Source of the DNA: Bacillus amyloliquefaciens DSM 7 = ATCC 23350
GTDB lineage: Bacteria; Bacillota; Bacilli; Bacillales; Bacillaceae
DNA: 64,000 nt
Direction of reading: 5' to 3'
Assembly: GCF_000196735.1 (NCBI RefSeq)
Contig: NC_014551.1
Span: forward strand, 3,157,001 to 3,221,000
Part shown: piece by piece, positions 27,769-35,681 of the stretch
Position numbering within the stretch: position 1 is the stretch's first letter
How the letters are laid out: every line of letters begins with the position of its first letter
The notes under the pieces: model-generated
Seen by the model: the letters and a program-made list of their open reading frames with translations, nothing else
Told to the model about the DNA's origin: nothing
The model's database searches: none
Translations under genes and position numbers: made by a program

Positions 27769-28026
27769 ATGAACAACCAAGAGCAGCACGGAAACTTGCC
27801 GCCTGCCGTCATCTCAACGAAAGACCATTTGTACCTTGAGGACATGCTGAACTGGAATCTGCTTGCCATGAAAAAAGCTCATTTTATGGCGGAACAATGC
27901 CAGAATCAGACGTTAAAACAAGAGCTTGAACAAATCGGCCGGATGCATCAGAAGCATTATCAAAACATATTGGGCCACTTGAATCCTGCTCAAGGCGGAC
28001 AGACAACAACAGGCTATATGCAATAG
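27769..28026 (+). CDS. CotF-like spore protein (small)
   Basis: An 85-residue helical protein (STKDHLYLEDMLNWNLLAMKKAHFMAEQCQNQTLKQELEQIGRMH) with the spore-coat CotF-like ferritin-type helix pattern. AAGGAGG precedes the ATG. It is followed after 11 bases by a larger CotF-like gene, so the two form an operon, probably expressed late in sporulation. In B. subtilis a short gene (yuzM) occupies this position, but I cannot confirm the name. Confidence 0.8.
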   Translation: MNNQEQHGNLPPAVISTKDHLYLEDMLNWNLLAMKKAHFMAEQCQNQTLKQELEQIGRMHQKHYQNILGHLNPAQGGQTTTGYMQ

Positions 28027-28037
28027 GAGGACAATAC

Positions 28038-28370
28038 ATGGAACAGCAAAATCAAAAAATCACTAACCCGCAAACGCCCGTGCCCAATACGGCGCAAATG
28101 AATGACAGAGACTTGGTGAATGAGCTGCTGACGACGGAAAAGTATATAACAACTTCATATTGCACAGCCCTGCATGAGCTCAGCCATGAGTCTCTTTATC
28201 AAGATATTCAGGCCATTTTCGATGAGTCACAAAAAGCGCAAAGAAGATTATACGATGTGATGTTTCAGAATGGCTGGTATTCCATTGAAGCAGCCGATAC
28301 CCAAAAGCTTCAGCAATCGTATCAGAAGTTCCAGCAGACGATTCAGCAGCAGTCACCCTACCAGCAGTAA
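28038..28370 (+). CDS. yusN: CotF-family spore coat protein
   Basis: A 110-residue spore-coat CotF-like protein: NDRDLVNELLTTEKYITTSYCTALHELSHESLYQDIQAIFDE is a typical coat F helix pair, followed by MFQNGWYSIEAAD and a Gln-rich tail (QQSYQKFQQTIQQQ). It is second gene of the pair, with a strong terminator nine bases after its stop. The assignment to yusN rests on position and family. Confidence 0.82.
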   Translation: MEQQNQKITNPQTPVPNTAQMNDRDLVNELLTTEKYITTSYCTALHELSHESLYQDIQAIFDESQKAQRRLYDVMFQNGWYSIEAADTQKLQQSYQKFQQTIQQQSPYQQ

Positions 28371-28377
28371 CATGAAG

Positions 28378-28419
28378 AAAAAGGATTTGATGTTTTCGCC
28401 AAACATCAATCCTTTTTTT
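28378..28419. terminator. terminator after the CotF-like pair
   Basis: AAAAAGGATTTGATGTTT pairs with AAACATCAATCC and the following T-run; a long hairpin at the end of the yusN-type operon. Confidence 0.9.
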
Positions 28420-28436
28420 ATTTTTGCACAAAAGGA

Positions 28437-28465
28437 TTGACTTACCATTAATCCTTATTTATATT
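28437..28465 (+). promoter_or_regulatory. yusOP promoter
   Basis: TTGACT (28437-28442), 17-bp spacer, TATATT (28460-28465), 46 bases before the yusO start. Confidence 0.7.
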
Positions 28466-28478
28466 TAACTAATGTTAA
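28465..28478. promoter_or_regulatory. likely YusO operator
   Basis: TTAAC-TAAT-GTTAA is a perfect inverted repeat overlapping the -10 box and start point of the yusOP promoter, where an autoregulating MarR protein would be expected to bind. Confidence 0.55.
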
Positions 28479-28511
28479 TTATTTTTCAAAGGAACCAGAT
28501 GAGGAGGAATT

Positions 28512-30589
<2,078 letters not shown>

Positions 30590-30594
30590 TAGAG

Positions 30595-30625
30595 AAAAAG
30601 CCCGCGAATGCCGCGGGCTTTTTTT
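30595..30625. terminator. terminator of yusOP
   Basis: AAAAAGCCCGCG-AATGC-CGCGGGCTTTTTTT directly after the yusP stop; the T-run overlaps the end of the yusQ remnant on the other strand. Confidence 0.92.
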
Positions 30626-30720
30626 ATATCATCTGGGCCATCCCGTTTCCGAAAGACCAGTCTTCCGCCGCATTGCCCGAGAGGACGATAAACTCGGTGT
30701 ATTGACTTGTGAAGATATTC
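30624..30720 (-). pseudogene. yusQ: C-terminal remnant of a yusQ-type tautomerase
   Basis: An open stretch of 31 codons on the minus strand ends in EFIVLSGNAAEDWSFGNGMAQMI. The DWSFGNGxAQ ending is characteristic of the tautomerase-3 family to which YusQ belongs, which has about 125-130 residues. Everything upstream of this C-terminus is gone; the sequence turns A+T-rich at about 30715, where the BamHI island begins. It is a scar of gene replacement, with no start codon. Confidence 0.7.
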
Positions 30721-30974
30721 TAGCAGAAAAATCAACGTTTTGAATGCAACATATTTTTAACTATTTCAGTTGCAACGTTGTTAAATTAATCTGTATTTTA
30801 GTGAAAGTAAATGTAACTTTTTCTTAATAAGTTACTTTTGAGAAGATCTATTTCTCCCCATCGCTACTTAGGAAATATATGTTTTAATAGAAGAATGAAA
30901 TAATAGAAATAAAGGAGATTGAAAATGATCAAATAAACCGCAATTTTTTCATAATGGGAACAGCGATTTTTATA
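30721..30974. other. A+T-rich left flank of the BamHI island
   Basis: About 250 bases without a credible gene. It holds an imperfect inverted repeat (CAACGTT and GCAAC near 30737-30754, against GTTGCAACGTTG at 30775-30786), a hairpin GTAACTT/AAGTTAC at 30812-30834, and a ribosome-site-like AAAGGAG followed by ATG ATC AAA TAA at 30925-30936. The last looks like the cut 5' end of a lost gene. No transposase or integrase fragment is recognisable. Confidence 0.4.
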
Positions 30975-31002
30975 ACAAAAAAGACTCCAAAAATCGAAGC
31001 CT
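30975..31002 (-). terminator. terminator of the bamHIC-bamHIR transcript
   Basis: On the minus strand AGGCTTC-GATTTTT-GGAGTCT (with G-U pairs) is followed by TTTTTG, about 12 bases past the bamHIR stop. Confidence 0.65.
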
Positions 31003-31014
31003 CTTTACCAAAAA

Positions 31015-31656
31015 CTATTTGTTTTCAACTTTATCTTTCCATTTCTTAATTGAGCGTTTTGACATACCGTCAGAACCTTTGGGAATTAAAGGGACATTAG
31101 AATTATAAGCCTCAGCATTAAATCCAATAAAAATAAATGGTTGTCCTTCAGTAAGTTCAAAATAAGGTTCTAATTCCTCGAAATTGGTAACACGATCTGT
31201 AAGATAATAGGCCAATTGTTTAATAGGCATAAGGATAATAGCCAAATCAATTTCGCCATGTTTTAATCCTAATAGAAGTTTGTTCATTGAACGGTGGGCA
31301 GAACTAATATTTCCTGTTTCAAATTCCATACCTACACGTTTAAGTTCACTGTTTTCTATGAACTCTTTATAAACATCAATCGGACCACCTTTTTTCTTTT
31401 CAAGTTTAAGTATATCAAGGGGTTTTTCTCTATACCAGTTATATGTATCTTCAAGTAAGGTGTAACATAGTTCTTTAATTGGTACTACACCGTTACAATT
31501 CTTTTCGGTGTTGTTAATCGTGAAGGTTTTTGAGGTTGCTGGCCAAATAGGTGAACAAATAGATGTTTTAACTTCATTGTATGCTTGTTGAATTAACTTA
31601 TCTTTAGATAGTAATTCTTTTGCTTCATCAGTAATAAACTCTTTTTCTACTTCCAT
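31015..31656 (-). CDS. bamHIR: R.BamHI, type II restriction endonuclease (GGATCC)
   Basis: A 213-residue protein that I recognise as BamHI itself, cutting G^GATCC. From the start MEVEKEFITDEAKELL, residue numbering reproduces the known catalytic set: Glu77 (WYREKP), Asp94 (GGPIDV), Glu111 and Glu113 (GMEFETGN). I use ATG 31656; the frame is open further to 31758 but the enzyme starts here. It lies 16 bases downstream of the controller gene, on the same strand, and is divergent from the methyltransferase gene. The locus is much more A+T-rich than its surroundings, indicating transfer. Confidence 0.97.
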   Translation of the reverse strand: MEVEKEFITDEAKELLSKDKLIQQAYNEVKTSICSPIWPATSKTFTINNTEKNCNGVVPIKELCYTLLEDTYNWYREKPLDILKLEKKKGGPIDVYKEFIENSELKRVGMEFETGNISSAHRSMNKLLLGLKHGEIDLAIILMPIKQLAYYLTDRVTNFEELEPYFELTEGQPFIFIGFNAEAYNSNVPLIPKGSDGMSKRSIKKWKDKVENK

Positions 31657-31672
31657 TCTAATTTGCCCCCAC

Positions 31673-31918
31673 TTATTTCTTTTGTTCACAGTTGCCGATT
31701 GTAGTAAAATCAAGTAAGTCCTTTGGTTGAACACCGAGTGCTTTAGAAATCTTTTCAATATTGTCTAAGGAAACATTTCTTGTTCCTCGTTCAATATCAG
31801 AAATGTAGGTTCTGTGTAGGTCACATTCAAAAGCTAGTTTTTCTTGTGACATATTACTTTTGGACAATCTAATTTGACGAACTTTTTGACCAAATAATAA
31901 TCTGATATTGTTAGTCAT
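31673..31918 (-). CDS. bamHIC: C.BamHI, controller protein (XRE family)
   Basis: An 81-residue helix-turn-helix regulator (RQIRLSKSNMSQEKLAFECDLHRTYISDIERGTRNVSLDNIEKIS) typical of C proteins. These delay expression of the endonuclease until the methyltransferase has protected the DNA, by binding C-boxes and activating their own promoter and that of R. I use ATG 31918 because AGGAGGT lies just before it; a TTG at 31969 would give 98 residues but has no ribosome site. Its C-boxes lie at 31973-31998. Confidence 0.93.
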   Translation of the reverse strand: MTNNIRLLFGQKVRQIRLSKSNMSQEKLAFECDLHRTYISDIERGTRNVSLDNIEKISKALGVQPKDLLDFTTIGNCEQKK

Positions 31919-31972
31919 AGTACCTCCTGATAACAATTGACGCTTGTTTAAATGGAATGATAAAATCAAGTA

Positions 31973-31998
31973 GACTATAGGTCTACAGACTATAAGTT
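31973..31998. promoter_or_regulatory. C-boxes of the BamHI system
   Basis: Two 11-bp imperfect palindromes with 15-bp periodicity: GACTATAGGTC (31973-31983) and GACTATAAGTT (31988-31998). They match the GACT-N3-AGTC pattern of C-protein operators. They lie between the divergent bamHIC and bamHIM starts, where one dimer pair can activate the C/R side and affect M. Confidence 0.85.
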
Positions 31999-32015
31999 AC
32001 ACGAGGTGTATAATA

Positions 32016-33287
32016 TTGCGTTTTTTTTCTGTTTTTGACATTGTTAAAAATAAAGCGAATCAGTTAGGGTATACGGAAACTGAAATGTATGCTGTATTGA
32101 AAAATTACAATGTGAATAAGAAGGATTTACTCGCCTATAAAGAAAATGGAGTTATTCCAACAGATAAAGTGTTGAATGGAATACTTAGTTATCTTGGAAT
32201 GACTAAAGTAGAATTAGAATTAAAATTAGGCAGGATACCGGCTGGGTTAGAGGATGTGTTCTTAAATAACACAAAAGAAATTGCCAAGATCCTCGAAAAT
32301 AAAAATAGTGTTAAACTAAACGAATTTAATTCTATTCAAGAAATCAAACCTTATTTTTATACTGATCTTGGAAAATTATACAATGGAGATTGTTTAGAAC
32401 TGTTTAAACAAGTTCCTGATGAAAACGTGGACACTATTTTTGCTGATCCACCATTTAACCTTGATAAAGAGTATGATGAGGGTGTAACAGATAAAAATTC
32501 CTTTAGCGGATATTTGGATTGGTATTATAAATGGATAGACGAGTGTATCAGAGTTTTAAAACCAGGCGGTTCTTTATTCATTTATAATATTCCAAAATGG
32601 AACACTTACCTTTCTGAGTACTTAAATAGGAAATTGAATTTTAGAAACTGGATAACTGTAGATATGAAATTTGGACTTCCAATTCAGAATAGATTATATC
32701 CAGCAAATTACAGCCTTTTATACTATGTAAAAGGTGATAAACCTAAGACATTTAATGTTCAAAGGATACCTCTACAAACTTGCCCTCATTGTGGTAGAGA
32801 AATAAAAGACTATGGCGGTTACAAGAATAAAATGAACCCAAAGGGTGTAACTCTTTCTGATGTTTGGTCAGATATTTACCCTGTTAGACATAGTAGTTCA
32901 AAAAATAGAAAGTTCAATGAATTATCAGTTAAATTACTTGATCGTATAATAACTATGAGTACAAATGAAGGTGACGTTGTTTTAGACCCGTTTGGAGGAA
33001 GCGGTACAACATTTGCTGTAAGTGAAATGTTAGGTCGTAAATGGATTGGTTTTGAGTTGGGGAATTGTGAAATTATCAAAGAGAGACTTAAAAATAAAGA
33101 CAAAGATAAAAAGCTGTTAGGTAAAGTTTATGAAGAAAAAAACAAGCTGTTCCCTAATAGGGTTAAAGAATTACGTAAAAAAAATGGTTTATGGATTGAT
33201 GATGATTTTAGACAAGACCATGAGGGAAATTCTAAAGGTGATAAAAAAAACGAAAACAATGACCAAATTTCATTAAGTCTAGAATGA
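32016..33287 (+). CDS. bamHIM: M.BamHI, DNA (cytosine-N4) methyltransferase (GGATCC)
   Basis: A 423-residue methyltransferase that I recognise as M.BamHI, which makes N4-methylcytosine in GGATCC. The catalytic motif IV is ADPPFNLDKEY (about residues 145-155). The AdoMet-binding motif I is DPFGGSGTTFAVSEMLGRKWIGFEL near 325-350, so the order is that of a beta-class enzyme. An N-terminal about 110-residue domain precedes the catalytic part, and CPHCGREIKD may bind a metal. The start is TTG with GAGGTG seven bases upstream; this weak start may limit expression. Confidence 0.96.
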   Translation: MRFFSVFDIVKNKANQLGYTETEMYAVLKNYNVNKKDLLAYKENGVIPTDKVLNGILSYLGMTKVELELKLGRIPAGLEDVFLNNTKEIAKILENKNSVKLNEFNSIQEIKPYFYTDLGKLYNGDCLELFKQVPDENVDTIFADPPFNLDKEYDEGVTDKNSFSGYLDWYYKWIDECIRVLKPGGSLFIYNIPKWNTYLSEYLNRKLNFRNWITVDMKFGLPIQNRLYPANYSLLYYVKGDKPKTFNVQRIPLQTCPHCGREIKDYGGYKNKMNPKGVTLSDVWSDIYPVRHSSSKNRKFNELSVKLLDRIITMSTNEGDVVLDPFGGSGTTFAVSEMLGRKWIGFELGNCEIIKERLKNKDKDKKLLGKVYEEKNKLFPNRVKELRKKNGLWIDDDFRQDHEGNSKGDKKNENNDQISLSLE

Positions 33288-33301
33288 TAATTATCTTTTA
33301 A

Positions 33302-33424
33302 AAAAAGTCGATATTTAAATACTCACTGAAAAAAAAATATACTTTTGATAAGGACTTTAGAGAGATTTTTACTGCATTAAAGAATTGGAAAAACCAGATA
33401 AAAAATGGTGAATGGACTTCCTAA
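33302..33424 (+). pseudogene. 40-codon gene remnant after bamHIM
   Basis: An open frame without a start codon (KYSLKKKYTFDKDFREIFTALKNWKNQIKNGEWTS) follows the methyltransferase gene. Its composition looks coding but I do not recognise it; it may be the 3' end of a lost gene of the island. Its stop lies inside the terminator at 33411. Confidence 0.35.
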
Positions 33425-33440
33425 TAGAAGTCCATTTTAT
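33411..33440 (+). terminator. terminator downstream of bamHIM
   Basis: AATGGACTTC-CTAATA-GAAGTCCATT followed by TTAT: a perfect ten-pair stem about 120 bases past the bamHIM stop. Confidence 0.75.
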
Positions 33441-33469
33441 ATTGTAAGTTAGTCTATATGGATCGATCC

Positions 33470-33720
33470 TCATGGAAAAAGATGATCTATTCGTAAAAAT
33501 TCTTCTCTTATTTTTGAATCTTCAAACACTACATAAATGTCATTGGAAATTAATCTTATATTGACCTTGCATTTCCTTGCCGATCTCCACTATCTCAGTA
33601 TGCATTAAATCGGTATCTTCCGGAATTAAGGAAGCTTCATATTCATTAAGGTTTTTTCTTCTGTTAGGGCTTGCTGAAACAGTGGAGCGTACTCTAATTT
33701 TAGTTCTGTTTTAGTCCGCC
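33470..33720 (-). pseudogene. decayed gene of unknown family in the island's right flank
   Basis: Translating the minus strand in pieces gives plausible protein segments in shifting frames: RTKTELKLEYAPLFQQALTEE, then NEYEASLIPEDTDLMHTEIV followed by EIGKEMQGQYK, then ISNDIYVVFEDSKIREEF followed by LRIDHLFP before a TGA at 33470. At least two frameshifts and no start remain. I cannot name the family. It lies between the BamHI genes and the right boundary of the island. Confidence 0.5.
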
Positions 33721-33840
33721 CAGCTCTTCTAACATGGAATTAACAATCTAAACTTAAGAGTCAATTTCCTTAGCCTAGGCTTTTAAATAAATCCGTTCTG
33801 AAAGATCAGCCCCTTCTTGGTCTAAAGGGTTAGCGGTCAT
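33721..33840. other. right flank of the BamHI island without genes
   Basis: No reading frame, promoter or repeat that I can support. It ends where the orphan terminator at 33841 begins, which I take as the first backbone sequence on this side. Confidence 0.4.
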
Positions 33841-33877
33841 AGCTTCCGGCACCTCTCTTTGATGCCGAAAGCTTTTT
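33841..33877 (+). terminator. orphan plus-strand terminator (probably of lost yusT)
   Basis: AGCTTCCGGCA ... TGCCGAAAGCT plus TTTTTATT is a plus-strand intrinsic terminator. No plus-strand gene of this strain ends here. In B. subtilis the plus-strand gene yusT converges on yusU at this place, so this looks like its surviving terminator. Confidence 0.6.
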
Positions 33878-34121
33878 ATTGTTTTTTTCTGTGATCTTCA
33901 TTGAGCTGTTTAATGTGCTGTATCGCAGCTTTGATGCCCTCTTTGGCGTCCGGGTAGGATTCATTCCAATGTTTTACGAGGGGAGGCATGCTTTTTGCGA
34001 TATGTGTATACAAAATCCACTGCCTGACTTCTTCCTTTAGATCCGGATTTGTTTCTCCAAGCAATAGTTCTGTGTATTTTTCAAGCAGGCCGTCCAGCTG
34101 CTGCTGTAGCTTCTCTTCCAT
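33876..34121 (-). CDS. yusU: YusU, DUF2573 family protein
   Basis: An 81-residue helical protein of unknown function (KYTELLLGETNPDLKEEVRQWILYTHIAKSMPPLVKHWNESYPDAKEG). It belongs to the small Bacillus family DUF2573. It follows yusV on the same strand after 24 bases, so it may be co-transcribed with it and share its iron control, though nothing in the sequence shows a link to iron. Confidence 0.82.
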   Translation of the reverse strand: MEEKLQQQLDGLLEKYTELLLGETNPDLKEEVRQWILYTHIAKSMPPLVKHWNESYPDAKEGIKAAIQHIKQLNEDHRKKQ

Positions 34122-34145
34122 ACCGTTCCCTTCCCTTTTCCATGA

Positions 34146-34970
34146 TTATGACAATCGGGCGGTGAGGGCCGCTTCCTGCACGATACATCTGCCGCGTCCG
34201 TGCGGAATGCAAAGCGGCGTGCCGAACAGCGGGTCCTGTGTTACCTGGCAGTTCATCGCAAATACATTCTGCACAAGCTCACAAGTAATGACTTCTTCGG
34301 GACGCCCCTCTGCGTAAATCTGTTTATCCTTAATGGCTACCAGATAATGAGCATAACGGCATGCCAGATTGAGGTCGTGCAGCACCATGACGATCGTCCG
34401 TTTTTCTTTTTCATTTAATTCAAACAGCAAATCAAGTATTTCAATTTGATGCGTCATGTCGAGATAGGTTGTCGGCTCGTCAAGCAGAATGATATCCGTA
34501 TCCTGAGCGAGTGTCATCGCAATCCATGCGCGCTGCCGCTGTCCGCCTGACAAGGAATCCACCGGGCGGTCGGCCATTTCCTCAAGCTTCGTCGCTTTAA
34601 GCGCTTTTGCCACGGCGTCTTCGTCCTCTTTGGACCATTGCTTCAGCCAGCTTTGATAAGGGTATCTTCCCTGCTTCACAAGCTGATGAACCGTCAGGCC
34701 TTCGGGAGCTGACGGACTCTGCGGCAAGATAGCCAGTTCTCTTGCGACTTCCTTCGTTGGAAGCTTAGCGATGGCTTTTCCTTCTAGAAGCACAGAACCG
34801 CCCCTCGGTTTCATCAGCCGCGCCAATGAACGTAAAAGCGTCGATTTTCCGCAGCCGTTGCTTCCGATCAATACAGTTATTTCGCCTTTTGGAATCGCAA
34901 CATCCAATTCGTCAATGATAACAGTCTCTCCGTACCCTAAGCTCAGCGTCTCTGTAGAAATTGCACTCAT
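34146..34970 (-). CDS. yusV: YusV, iron-siderophore ABC ATPase
   Basis: ATPase for ferric bacillibactin and hydroxamate-siderophore import, serving the Feu and related permeases. It has 274 residues with Walker A GSNGCGKSTLL, the signature LSGGQRQRAWIAM and Walker B IILLDEPTTYLDM. I use ATG 34970 (MSAISTETLSLGYG) behind AAGGAG; the frame is open to 35033. The C-terminus has a Cys pair (FGTPLCIPHGRGRCIV). Two Fur boxes lie upstream, so it is induced by iron starvation. Confidence 0.95.
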   Translation of the reverse strand: MSAISTETLSLGYGETVIIDELDVAIPKGEITVLIGSNGCGKSTLLRSLARLMKPRGGSVLLEGKAIAKLPTKEVARELAILPQSPSAPEGLTVHQLVKQGRYPYQSWLKQWSKEDEDAVAKALKATKLEEMADRPVDSLSGGQRQRAWIAMTLAQDTDIILLDEPTTYLDMTHQIEILDLLFELNEKEKRTIVMVLHDLNLACRYAHYLVAIKDKQIYAEGRPEEVITCELVQNVFAMNCQVTQDPLFGTPLCIPHGRGRCIVQEAALTARLS

Positions 34971-35041
34971 ACCGCTAACCGCTCCTTTTTTGTGTTTCCC
35001 AACACTATGTATATAAACAAACTGCTTACACATTCAACGTG

Positions 35042-35092
35042 AGATAATGATTATATTGTAACAGAAATTAATGACTCTGAATATCATTATCA
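35042..35092. promoter_or_regulatory. two Fur boxes upstream of yusV
   Basis: AGATAATGATTATAT (35042-35056) and TGAATATCATTATCA (35078-35092) each match about 12 of 14 positions of the 7-1-7 Fur consensus. The first overlaps a minus-strand TATAAT -10 box. Confidence 0.8.
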
Positions 35093-35125
35093 ATTAGTTT
35101 TGGGCAAAAAAGCTGCGGACGGAGG

Positions 35126-35563
35126 TTATTTTTTTATTTCCGTCATTTCTCCGTCGCTTTTTTTCAGTTTCAAATAAAAATGGTCATAATGGCTGTCTAA
35201 ATTAAAAGCCGAGAGCACCTGCCGGACGACTTCACCTTCCTGCATCCGGCTGTTAACGGCAAGTTCTCCGAGGATCATCTTCATTTCATCGAGCGCTTCC
35301 TCGCCCTCTCTGTGAACTCCTGAGAGCTTATCCTGGATGTCTGCCTTTTCATGACCGCCTTTTCTTTCATACAAACCCTCATAGCGGTTATGCTCTCCGG
35401 CTCCGTAGTTGACGCGCAGGGAAAAGCTGCTGTAAGGAACCGGCTTCGCGGATGACACGGGTGTGCTGTCTTGTTCCGCTTCCCGTTTTTCTTCATTCAA
35501 TCGGCAGCCGGCAATCAGCATCAGCGTAAGACATAAAACGCCCGCCGTCCTGATCCATTTCAT
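35126..35563 (-). CDS. yusW: YusW, putative lipoprotein
   Basis: A 145-residue secreted lipoprotein: the signal IRTAGVLCLTLMLIAGC ends in a lipobox Cys at about residue 20. A charged linker and a mature domain follow (YSSFSLRVNYGAGEHNRYEGLYERK; NLDSHYDHFYLKLKKSDG). Function unknown. I choose ATG 35563, six bases after GGGAGTG. It stands alone between yusV and yusX. Confidence 0.85.
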   Translation of the reverse strand: MKWIRTAGVLCLTLMLIAGCRLNEEKREAEQDSTPVSSAKPVPYSSFSLRVNYGAGEHNRYEGLYERKGGHEKADIQDKLSGVHREGEEALDEMKMILGELAVNSRMQEGEVVRQVLSAFNLDSHYDHFYLKLKKSDGEMTEIKK

Positions 35564-35633
35564 GCGATTCACTCCCATTCAATTCCGATCGTTTTTAGGT
35601 ATTTCCAAGGGAGGCCGCTGTCATTCATGGAAC

Positions 35634-35662
35634 AAAAAGAACCGGAGCGGTAACAGCTCCGG
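35634..35662 (-). terminator. terminator of yusX
   Basis: On the minus strand CCGGAGC-TGTTACC-GCTCCGG followed by TTCTTTTTG, just past the yusX stop. Confidence 0.8.
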
Positions 35663-35681
35663 GCGGTTCAACTATCTATCA

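Noticed and set aside
31919..31969. A longer C.BamHI from a TTG at 31969
   Set aside because: There is no ribosome site, and AGGAGGT immediately precedes ATG 31918.
30600..33870. Transposase, IS ends or tRNA attachment site around the BamHI genes
   Set aside because: I found no DDE or tyrosine recombinase fragment, no tRNA, and no convincing flanking direct repeats.
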